From contig NW_024744357.1 in assembly GCF_018991925.1 (NCBI RefSeq), positions 2,916,706-2,980,705 on the forward strand: a DNA stretch of 64,000 nt, given 5' to 3'. Source of the stretch: Homarus americanus. Its lineage: Eukaryota > Arthropoda > Malacostraca > Decapoda > Nephropidae. Both the position numbers and the translations under genes were made by a program. Below the pieces are notes generated by a model. That model had not been told where the DNA came from, searched no databases, and saw only the letters and a list, made by a program, of their open reading frames with translations. Below, piece after piece: positions 12,898 to 22,894 of the stretch (positions are counted from its first letter, which is position 1; every line of letters begins with the position of its first letter).

Positions 12898-14330
12898 ATG
12901 GACATGACAGTAATAGTAAGACTGTTCATTAGAGCTGATAGAACAGGGAACTGGAATCTACATTTGCGAGCAACCCAGAAGATGTTGCCTTAATTTACAG
13001 CGGCTGGCCGCAAAAATTATACCGAGTGTTGCCGCCTTTACTTGCAAGACAGTGATGAGTTATGTACTTGTCTTCAAATTCCTTTCCAAGATGGAAAATT
13101 CAGAGTTAGAAGGAACAGCCAGTTATTCTAGAGTGGTACTTGGTCAGACATGACGATTGAACAGAGCTTGATGAGGTCGGGAAAGACGCAGGGGCCTCAT
13201 TAACATTACTCACAAAGAGTCAGCTCGGACAAAATGGTTACTTACAGCCCACATTATTGCCCAGTACAGTGAGGCAGTGAGATCCCTGACCAACACATTC
13301 ACTGGAACCTGGTCAGAACAGCACAGCACAGAGAGATGAATGACAGTTTTATGAAACGTGGTGGTGAGCACCTCAGGACATTTCTTGGCTTCCTAAGGAA
13401 ACACAGCCCTTTCAGCATTAAGGATGACCATCAGCTAGTGAATATTGCAACTGGAGTTATTGCAGATGACCGGGTCAATGTTGATACAGCACTGCAGATA
13501 GGGGAGGCCAGCCAAGAAAGATTGACAGGGATAATATTTTCTGCAGCTACAATGAAAAATATTCACCAGGCTCAAATGTTCAGGGTTATGCAGAAACCAA
13601 TGAAAGTGACGGGTGAGGATGTGCTCATGTCTAGTCCTAAACTCTACCAGAGACTTTTGGCTATAAGCTACAGTCAAGGCCAACCTACAGCAGCAACCTT
13701 CGCCTACGAACACACCAAAGTCACATCTGTCAAAACTCACCACAGACATGGATCCTGATATTATTTGTGAAATCAGTAAGCCAACGGTGGTAGTGATTGA
13801 TGGATGTGCTTTACAACACAGTCAGTACTGGCCGAAAGTCTGTGATGCATAAGAAGGGTCCTGGTCTGCCTGCATATGTTATATTTGATTACTATACAGT
13901 CAGGACAACCAAAGATCAACACAGAAGCGGCATCGACTGAACAAATCTTCACCAGACATGATCTTGGACCTCACATCTCCCATTCCATCTAACAAAACAA
14001 ACTTCCTTGCTAACAATCACAACAAACAGGAATTGATTAGATTACTATCACAGGCTCTAGAGGACACAGTTAGTGAAGTGAAGCATGTTGATGAAGGAGA
14101 GGCTTAAGGTTATCATTGTCCACAAAGCACTTAATGGCTCGGTTATTAGTAATGCTCCCGTTAAGGTAGTAGCTAATGACACCGGTCCTTCTCCTTCATC
14201 ATGCAACATCAGAAGTTTACATGGACACACACGAAGCAGCATACACTCATGATAAATGTGGCTAGAAAGGTGTTGGGTCGCGGTGTGCATGTGACTGAAA
14301 TTCCTCATGTCACCCTAAAATCTAGCTAAG
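12898..14330 (+). pseudogene. Decayed copy of a multi-copy invertebrate gene family (function unknown)
   Basis: Conceptual translation gives one protein broken into pieces. A segment with RTGNWNLHLRATQKMLP (12940-12993) is followed by stop-interrupted pieces including SDMTIEQSLM (about 13145-13175). Then comes an open 140-codon stretch at 13336-13758 (FLRKHSPFSI near its start, MSSPKLYQRLLAISYSQGQ near its end). Further frameshifts lead to a VVANDTD-like segment at 14165-14184, where an indel turns it into ANDTG. From memory, long predicted proteins in many invertebrates show this order, ending in a GEDTDLLVLL-type acidic motif reminiscent of FEN1/PIN-like nucleases; that likeness is inference. 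At least five disruptions make it non-functional as assembled. No introns or transposon ends were found. Confidence 0.6.
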
Positions 14331-15059
14331 GTCTGATGTGCTGGTGTTTGGAGAAGATAATGCTATAGCTGTAGATAGTAAAACCTCTAAATGAGCTCCG
14401 GTTCCTCTATATTACGTCCTCCACGGGATATATTCCATTGTCTAAACTCTAAAGGATCATTTCTAAGTAAATAATCTCCCGTCCCATGTACTACACCCCA
14501 AGTCCATCTAGCTGTGAATGGGTATCGATCTTTTAGCTTGGGAAGTGAAAGCGGTGAGTGCAGTGCCTGTTGTCTTCTTGTGTACTCTTAAGATTATATA
14601 ACGTGACTTATGTTATCGTTAAGAGTGGCTAAATAATAACAGTTTTGTCTTTGATCTTCCACGGCAATACACGTTGGAGAGTCAGTAAGTTGGAGCAGAT
14701 AAAAGAAGTAGAGAGAAGAAAGTTGAGATCACGAACACGTAGTCGAGAAGCAGAGAGTACAAACACTTGAGTAAAGTAAACAGAAGAAACAAAGTAGTAA
14801 ATACAGAGAAGTTAAAAAAAAACCCCGGAAACAACACAATGAAAAGAAGCAACAGTCAGCAGGGGGCAAACAGTCGAATACTAGAACAGCAGCAACAGCA
14901 AGAACAACAACATTAGCCGCAGTGGTATAGTACAGCAGCAACAACGAGCCAAAGAAGTGAGCCGAGTTCCGGGAAATAATACTGGTAGAAGAAAAGGAAC
15001 ATGTACAACAGTGGGCCACGTATTGGTAACACTCCATTACACCCGAGTATTGATCTCTA
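14331..15059. other. Intergenic sequence, nothing recognised
   Basis: Mixed composition, becoming A/G-rich after 14700. No open frame or repeat that I can support. Confidence 0.6.
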
Positions 15060-16320
15060 GGGGAGGGAGGGGCTGAGAGGAGGAAGACATAGGGGAAATG
15101 TCTTAAGATGGAGAGGATGAGCGTTGAGGGGAGAGGGGAAGGGTAGATTAAGGAGGGAGAAGGGGAGTGAGGGGTGTGGAATGAGAGGGAAGTGAGGGTT
15201 AAGACGGGGAGGAAGAAAGTGAGGGAAAGAGGAGTGAGGACCCAGAGAAAAATGAAAGTTGGAGTAGGAAAAGAGAGAGGAAGGAGTGAGAGGCAGGGAG
15301 GGAAGGAGAGGGGTGGTGGAGGAGGAGTATAGATGTTGGGAATAAGTGGGGGTAAGGGTGGAAAGGTGGAGAGGTAGGGAAAAGTAGAGAAGAATAGAGA
15401 GAGATTGGAAAGGAATAGGGAGAGATAGGTCATTGTAGACGAGGGGAGCTGTAGGGAGAGTCTGGGGGGTAAGCAGTATGGGTAAAGTTAAAGGAAATGT
15501 ATTTTTAGGTAAATTGGAAACGCAAAAATGTATCTTGTGTAGTTTAGATGGGTATAGGAAGTGTGTGTGTGTGTGTGTGCGCTTGGAACGGAGGAGAGAG
15601 AGAGAGAGAGACACAGCTACAGACACTCGTAAAGAAGCAGTGTTGGGTGAGGGGGAGTACAAAAATCACCTTAGGGGTAACGAGGGCAGGGTTTAGGGCC
15701 TAGGGTAAGGGGAGACGCGTTGGAGAGACGTGGGAGGGAGGGAGGGAGAGAAGAGGATGATGAGGAGGGAGAAGAAGGATAAGGGGAGGAGAATAGGGGA
15801 AAAATAATGGTTGGAAGATAAAGGGAAGAAAGTGAGGGAGGGGGATAAGGGGTGAGGGAAGAAGGTATAAGGAAATGAGAGGAGGAGAAGTGAGCAAAGT
15901 CTGTCCACAAAGAAAAAGAGAAGGACAAATAGGAAGAAGAATAAGAAGTGGCCATCAGTGCCATCTTCACTCTCTCCTCTGGGCAGTTAATGAGCAGTTA
16001 TCACCTTAATAATTATTCGTGTAAAAAGGTGAGGAAGAGGAGAAAGGAGAGATGAGAAGACGAAGGAAGAGAATAATAAAGAGAGAAGGAGAAATGGAAG
16101 AGAAGAATGAAACACGGGAGAAAGACGACAGAAGAAAGGAGAGAAAGGGAAAACGAAGGAAGAGAGGAGAGGGGAATACTGAGAAAGAGGGTGAAGAAAG
16201 AAGAAAAGAAAGGTGAGGAAAGGAGTAGATAAGGAAGTTGTTGAGAGACTTGGGTTTGAGGTGAAATGAAGGGGAAGAGAAGAAGTGCAAAGACAAGAGA
16301 CGGTAATAGCGGGGGAAGGG
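15060..16320. repeat. Polypurine-rich (GGGAGA/GAGGAA) low-complexity block
   Basis: The plus strand is mostly G and A over 15060-15470, 15700-15900 and 16025-16320. It contains a short (GT)n at 15561-15579 and a (GA)n run at about 15594-15611. Pyrimidine-rich open frames on the minus strand (Ser/Leu/Pro/Phe) reflect composition only. I see no gene. Confidence 0.85.
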
Positions 16321-16417
16321 CACCACTACCACACCTTGTTGAACCTTTCCATAACAATGTTCTTGCTAACCTTTATGTCTAGCAATGAAAGGAAAATAAT
16401 AGAGACAGTGCAGTTAC

Positions 16418-16418
<1 letters not shown>

Positions 16419-16462
<44 letters not shown>
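16419..16462. repeat. (AC)n microsatellite abutting a LINE 5' truncation
   Basis: 22 AC units ending exactly where LINE-derived sequence starts at 16463. Confidence 0.95.
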
Positions 16463-16463
<1 letters not shown>

Positions 16464-16778
16464 GCATCCAGCCCATGTGCAGACTGATGTATAAAATGAC
16501 TAGTCCAACCATTGTAAAAATTATCAATAACATGTAATAAATCAGTGTATTCACTCCCAGTGTACTGCTCCTACACTGTCACTATCGACCCAGAAATGAA
16601 CTGTAGTTTGAGCTGAGTCCCCATCTAAGTTACTATATCTCTATTTATTTGTATACTTATGTCACTTGCTATTATTTGTAATTCGTAACCCACATTCCCC
16701 AAATACATATTTCTATATTTTTCAGCCTTCACAGCTGCCAAAGCTCTTTCATGTGGTAGTATTATTAATGTTATTATT
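16463..16778 (+). mobile_element. (AC)n-associated LINE, 5'-truncated 3' end (copy 1)
   Basis: Starts CGCATCCAGCCCAT, continues through ACCATTGTAAAAATTATCAA and the 3' UTR with GTGTATTCACTCCCAGT and TTCAGCCTTC...GCTGCCAA. The same order and wording occur at 38008-38330 and 58855-59180. Only the last codons of the reverse-transcriptase ORF and the 3' UTR remain. Its truncated 5' edge directly touches (AC)n. Its 3' edge ends in a degenerate ATTATTAATGTTATTATT tail and is not followed by CA repeats, unlike the other copies. Confidence 0.85.
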
Positions 16779-18778
16779 AACTACACTGGGCAGAGCTAGA
16801 TACAGAACCAATTCACAACTGGTGTTAAATTTTATTAGTTAATTTACTTTATAAAACATTACTGAAGTTGTAGTTTCTTCTCAATATTTTTCTTGATTCA
16901 TTGTGATTTTTATTGAGTTCTTTATTTAAATTTTCATCGAATAAATTTCTATAAAATATCTACAGTATCTTTCTAGACGTATTTACTCAACTATTTATTC
17001 CACTGACTTAATTAACTTAGTATACCTGAAGAGTTACCTGTTAATTGTCTTTATGTTATTTCTCAGTGTTGTTGTCTTAATAGTTACTTCTTGTGGGATG
17101 AATTTTGTCTTTATTTAATTATATATTTTTTTCTTCAGAGGAAAGATATATCAGTGTTTTATTTGTTAGAAGAAATAATGTTTTTTCTAATCAGTCAAAG
17201 ATGTTATGATAAGGAAAGAAAGATAAACTCAAATGTTAAATAAATTACTAATGCATTCATATAACCGCACATGAATAATTACTCGTGCCAAAAAAAAAAT
17301 CAATAAATAACAAGACAAAAATAAAACAGCAATGCTTAGAAGGTTAATAACACAAATAGATAAATAATTACGTTCATAGAAGCATTTTAAATACCATCGT
17401 TACTACAAACTTTTTCGGGTTGTCTCTATTCATGCTCTCAGATTTTTCCACACTCCAGGACGTAGTTTTTTACTTCATTACTTCTCTCCTCCACTCCCTT
17501 ACCCTCCGTTCTCTCTGCCAGTGTCTCAACCTTCGTCCTTTGTATTATTAATTATATAGAACAGAGCGTCACTCTTTTTAATCTCTAAATTGATTTTAAT
17601 AATTGCTCGCCGAACTATATCTATCTCTCTGTCTGTCTGCTGAAAGTAAACATTGACCCGTACATCAACAGTGACCATTTTTCAAACTTTAATTATTGTA
17701 TATTTTTAATAAATATCTATAGTTCTCAAATTAATTTTTTTCTTATATTTTTCTTGTTTTTATTTGGCCTTTTTACCGTGATTTTTGTTGTTGTCAAAGG
17801 CTCATCGACTTCACCCTTTTCCACTACTCTGTTTACGAGTTGATGTAACACCTCCCCACTGTCTATAATAAGAGTTGGATCATTAGCTTACTAAATATTT
17901 TTTATCACTTTACCACAAACATTTATTCCTTCATCCGCTAATTAAATCTTCTTTCACTAAAAAACTCATAATAGATGTTGGAAGCAGCATACAGCCTTGT
18001 CAAACTCCCCCGTATTATAATTCTAAACTAACTTCAGTATATAGTAAGTTCGTGGTTTAGCTACATTACAAGGTGTCATTAAAAACTATAAGAATTTTTA
18101 CATGTCCATCATTAATGCTATTTTCTCCAAGATATCTATAAATTTATTCTACTATTTAAGGTGTATAATAGGTAAATAAATTCATCTGAACTTCTAAAAC
18201 CACTTTACCTTTATAACATTGATACGAAATTTATGGAACAAATTACCCTTTTCATGTCAATTTTATTTTAGAGATCCTACTGGAAACTCATCAATAAATA
18301 CATAACACAAAGAAAAAATATATAATTAAAAAATAAATAATAAGTAAATCAGTAAATATAAGGAAATACAACAACATAGGAACAGAAAATTAAGAGTTCA
18401 CCAACAGTATACACAACCAGATATGATATTACTAAACGAAGAACTCACCACACGTCAATAGGGACCCTCCAATACCTTGCTTATTCTCAACAACCTCTAC
18501 AGTCTACAACCACCATCCAGGTTCCAAATTCTCGTAACTCGTAAGAATACAAAGGAATACATCCAAAATATTTACAAACATTATAATATCCTTAACTACA
18601 TAGATTCATTACGGAGCAGACATAACGAGGTAAGGGAGTTTGTGGTGATAGTCCATAGCTTAATATAGTCTGGTATCGTCCCCAGTCTCGATACCGTGAT
18701 CCTATTTTGGTAAGTTGACTTTGGGGATTTACCTTAAGACTACCATTTAAGTGAATTCCTACATTGACAGACCTTGAG
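16779..18778. other. AT-rich sequence, nothing recognised
   Basis: About 2 kb of AT-rich DNA without tandem arrays or coding signature. Short open frames (for example 18477-18668) have no familiar motif. Confidence 0.6.
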
Positions 18779-18834
18779 AACACGGACACAGGCTGGTAGT
18801 GTCCGTGTTGGGGGGTGGGGGGTGGGGGGGGTGG
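18779..18834 (+). other. 11 bp hairpin followed by a G-quadruplex motif
   Basis: AACACGGACAC (18779-18789) and GTGTCCGTGTT (18799-18809) form a perfect 11 bp stem with a 9-base loop. The next bases (18810-18831) are three G runs of six to eight separated by single T. This has high potential for quadruplex folding. No gene context explains it. Confidence 0.7.
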
Positions 18835-19909
18835 CAGAAGAGGGAGGAAGGATGGAGGTAAAGTCAAGGATGCATAACATTGGCACCCAGGAGATATTAA
18901 GTACAACTTGATCAGAAGTCCAGAGTGATAATCTTTTCTGTTATTCTCTTTCCAGTTACAGTAAAAGGAGCAGTAACATCTTCTCAGGTTGTTCCGTAAT
19001 TCCCTCATTAACCGAAAATTCAACATGGCGTAACGACACTAATTTACATAAGTGGCTTTTGGGTGACTTAGGTGGTACTGGAGGCTGCGTTCTTCCCTCC
19101 CTCCCTCTCTCCCTCCTGCTGTTATTGGCTTGTCTTTCTTTCTTTCTTTCTTTCATATTTTTTCCGTGTTTTTATTTTTTTTTTTTCTTTGTATTTTTTG
19201 GAATTTTGACTTTTTCATTTTTTATTTATTTATTTTTTCTATGTATTTTTCTTGTTTTATGCTTAGCTAATCTGTCTCTCTGTATGTTAACTTGTATTTA
19301 TGTCGGATTGTTAACATATCTTTCTATTAGTCTGTCTGTCTGTTAGTTTGTGTCTTTCTGTTACAATTTCAATTAACTATAACATGAATATCTTTGTACT
19401 TATTAAATGATCTGGTCTCCTTGTTGTCATACGCAGGAAACAAGTATGAATTACCGTACGTCACTCTGATTGGCCGATTTAAGCCGATTTAATGATTGTA
19501 ATATCGAACAGGATTGGTTAGATAATAATTTTAGATCTATAATCTCTATGGAACAAATATATTTTTCACGGAGTTTTTCTGTTGTATATAGGAATAAATC
19601 TCTTACACATCATCAATTTCATTAAGAATTCCCTCAGAAATATAACTCCTATTCATAACTCTACGTTGTGACTAAGGTTAGCGATCATCAATCAGACGCC
19701 GGCTTTGTGTTGATCTATACCTGTGGTCTATGTAGAGGGTAAGAAGGAGACCAGTTTTGATATTGAAATAGTTTACGTATTTAGCCATAAAAACACAGAT
19801 ACAGAGTGGATAATAATAACAATACTGTATTAACATGGCTGAGTCAATTAAGAGTCTGAGCTCTCTTAGTGTCAGCTGATATATACTGTATATTTATCTA
19901 TTTATCAGG
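18835..19909. other. Intergenic; includes a pyrimidine/T-rich stretch
   Basis: A CCCTCC/CTTT-rich stretch at about 19095-19260 includes a short (TTTC)n near 19134-19154. The rest is AT-rich. An open frame at 18592-19026 (minus) has no recognisable motif and I do not call it a gene. Confidence 0.55.
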
Positions 19910-20690
19910 GTGTTAGTACGAACATATGAGAAGTTACCACGAACATATGAGAAGTTACCACGAACATATAAGAAGTTACCACGAACATATGAGAAGTTAC
20001 CACGAACATATGAGAAGTTACCACGAACATATGAGAAGTTACCACGAACATATGAGAAGTTACCACGAACATATAAGAAGTTACCACGAACATATGAGAA
20101 GTTACCACGAACATATAAGAAGTTACCACGAACATATGAGAAGTTACCACGAACATATGAGAAGTTACCACGAACATATGAGAAGTTACCACGAACATAT
20201 GAAGAAGTTACCACGAACATATGAGAAGTTACCACGAACATATGAGAAGTTACCACGAACATATGAGAAGTTACCACGAACATATGAGAAGTTACCACGA
20301 ACATATAAGAAGATTACCACGAACATATGAGAAGTTACCACGAACATATAAGAAGTTACCACGAACATATGAGAAGTTACCACGAACATATGAGAAGTTA
20401 CCACGAACATATGAGAAGTTACCACGAACATATGAGAAGTTACCACGAACATATGAGAAGTAAGAACATTACCACGAACATATGAGAAGTTACCACGAAC
20501 ATATAAGAAGTTACCACGAACATATGAGAAGTTACTAGTTACTACACGAACATATACCGTACCACGAACATATGAGAAGTTACCACGAACATATAAGAAG
20601 TTACCACGAACATATGAGAAGTTACCACGAACATATGAGAAGTTACCACGAACATATGAGAAGTTACCACGAACATATAAGAAGTTACCG
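19910..20690. repeat. 21 bp satellite (AACATATGAGAAGTTACC core)
   Basis: About 36 units, most identical apart from GAG/AAG alternation (ATATGAGAAG or ATATAAGAAG). Irregular joints occur near 20198, 20310, 20460 and 20535-20565. The unit is a multiple of three and largely stop-free, so several frames stay open as seven-residue repeats (for example RTYEKLP). The near identity of units suggests recent amplification. Each unit contains the palindrome CATATG. Confidence 0.97.
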
Positions 20691-20910
20691 CGGTTATCGC
20701 ATCTTTATTTATTATTTTATTCATTTTTATTTACATTTATAATATAAGTAAGCACATATTTTACAGTGGAGTTGATATACAGTAATCTTACAAGTGAAGG
20801 ACGCAATACACACTTGGGTTGTATTGAGGTGAAGCAAGGGGACAGAGAATCAGTATCATGTTTGACAGTAAATATATAATTATTGTAATGGCAATTTCTG
20901 TCTATCTGCG

Positions 20911-21318
20911 TTACAATATCTGATATAATGGTTTTGGTGGTACAATAAAAGAAGGTATTACAAAAATATTAATACTTAGATAAAGATATTTTTTAAGAGA
21001 TGGTTTAAAGGAAGGGAGCGTAGTCTTTGCTCGGATGGGTGGGGGTAAGTTGTTCCACACCTTCACACCGTGATATTTTATGTAGGTCTGGGACTGAGAG
21101 GAGAGCATGGGGGGTGGTCTTAGTAGTTCTGGGTGTCTAAAGTTGTACCTCTGGTTATTCCCGAACTGGAAATAATTATTCTCAATCAACTGATTAACTG
21201 ATTTATAAACAAATAGAGCACAGCAGTAAGTGTTAATATCAACGAATTTTAGCATTTTCAATTTAGCAAATTGTTCGTGAGTGTGATATATTTTTTTTTT
21301 GTAGGTCATTGTCCGCAT
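20911..21318 (-). pseudogene. C-terminal fragment of a non-LTR retrotransposon reverse transcriptase
   Basis: An open 135-codon stretch reads like the extreme C-terminus of CR1/Jockey-type LINE proteins. It has NNQRYNFRHPELLRPPP, then YHGVKVWNNLPPPIR followed by a basic FKPSLKKYLYL helix. That GxKxWNxLPxxIR signature closes many LINE ORF2 proteins. The catalytic RT domain is absent, so the element is 5'-truncated. The plus-strand sequence just left of it (20691-20905), AT-rich, would be the 3' UTR. It lies directly beside the 21 bp satellite. A non-LTR origin is likely; the clade is not fixed. Confidence 0.65.
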
Positions 21319-22589
21319 GTTAACCTCATCAAACTTGCCAGAGGACTCTTATTATAGCGTCAGAAGGTCAAAGGTCAAGAGTAATTCTGACCCAATAAAC
21401 GAAAATAGGTTTGTGTTATTTTTCCGCTGGACACCACTTGTACATCTCTCACCTTCACTCATGATTTTTTGGCCCATCCTCCCTCAGGTCTTGTTCACAC
21501 ACACTCAATTATGTGGAGGACAGGTCAGAGTTAATATTACCATCTGTGTAAACAGTCCCAGGTGTGTGTGTGTACAGGTATGCGATGATTACTTTTGTCT
21601 CCGGATTTCTTTTTCTTGTTTTTCCTATTATAATTTTTCTATAGTTTTTATTCTTGTTCCATCTTTTTCATAAATGTTTCAGAATTTCGTTATCATTTCG
21701 GCATTAATGAAGGAGATAATAAGAAATAGATTAGGTATATAAGGGCGAGGAGATATATTCATGACCTGGAAGAATACATTAAAAAATAGCCTGACAGCGT
21801 TTAGAGCCGAGGTACATAGTCGCCAACCCTAAGATACCAGTATGTCACCTTGATTAATAGTATACTGATTTATAGTTATTTATAAATGGTTTAGCAAAGG
21901 TAAAAACAATAAGTGAATAAGTACCTAAACTTCTATGTATTTTATTAATTTCAACTAGAAATTATAGGATACTAATTACCTGTTTTGGATATTTCTATAT
22001 TAAAAAACAGCAAACCAAGAGATCAGTACAAATATTATTATTATGTCTGTTCGTCTAGGCGTCTCCTGGCTTCAGATTTCATTATGGTGTAGGAAATTAG
22101 AATAACACTCAGCTGCCGGGAGTTCCTTTGAGCGTTAACCTGGGGTATAAAATTATAAGCTGTGGTAGGTGGAGGTCCTGCAAGGTCATATATTAACCCG
22201 AGAGACGTCATTCTTCCAGATGGTAAATTAATGCTATAATGTTTCTTTCTCTGTGGTTTATACTGCCTCTCTCACCTTCAAATCTCATCTTGCCTTAAAA
22301 TTTTTCTCCCTCCAGTTCCTCCAAATAGTTTCATTCGTTTCCTCGCTCTGGTATTATGTTTTTTCATTTTCTTTTTGTCTCTCTCTCTCTCCACGTCTCT
22401 TCATTTTCGGTGGTGTTTTTGCTTTGAGCGTGTACAGCCCTCCTCCCCTCCCCCCTTGTTCTTTCACCTTCCTTCCACCACCACTCCCACTCCCGCTTCC
22501 ACATTTTTCTCGCCTACCAAAAAAGTCCTCCACCTTTCACTATTAGAAAAGAAAATCTCCCTTTCTCCATTAATTCCTTCCTTTTTAAT
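21319..22589. other. Intergenic sequence, nothing recognised
   Basis: AT-rich to about 22240, then pyrimidine-rich with short CT runs at about 22375-22395. No supported coding sequence. Confidence 0.6.

Positions 22590-22672
<83 letters not shown>
22590..22672. repeat. (CA)n microsatellite
   Basis: About 41 CA units without interruption. Confidence 0.98.
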
Positions 22673-22675
<3 letters not shown>

Positions 22676-22765
22676 GCAAGGGATTGGTTTACACAGTCTT
22701 GATGTTGGTTTTCAAGGACTCCAAATTAGCAACACGATACAGCGGCCAGTTGTTCTCTCTCTCCA

Positions 22766-22784
22766 CTGACGATCCTACCACTAT

Positions 22785-22858
<74 letters not shown>

Positions 22859-22894
22859 ACTACTACTACTACTACTACTACTTTTTTTTTTTTT
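22766..22894. repeat. ACY/(ACT)n microsatellite plus poly-T
   Basis: Begins CCACTGACGATCCTACCACT, passes into (ACT)n to 22881 and ends in a T run (22882-22894). Read on the minus strand, the T run is the poly-A tail of the LINE that follows, and (AGT)n is its downstream flank. Similar ACC/ACT sequence with CCACTGAC lies on the other side at 25838-26402. Confidence 0.9.

Noticed and set aside
18592..19026. 144-codon minus-strand frame
   Set aside because: No recognisable motif, and it includes the G-run/hairpin sequence as a proline string; not supported as a gene.
19910..20690. Resemblance to a CRISPR array (regular short repeats)
   Set aside because: Units are contiguous with no unique spacers, and the sequence context is eukaryotic satellite.
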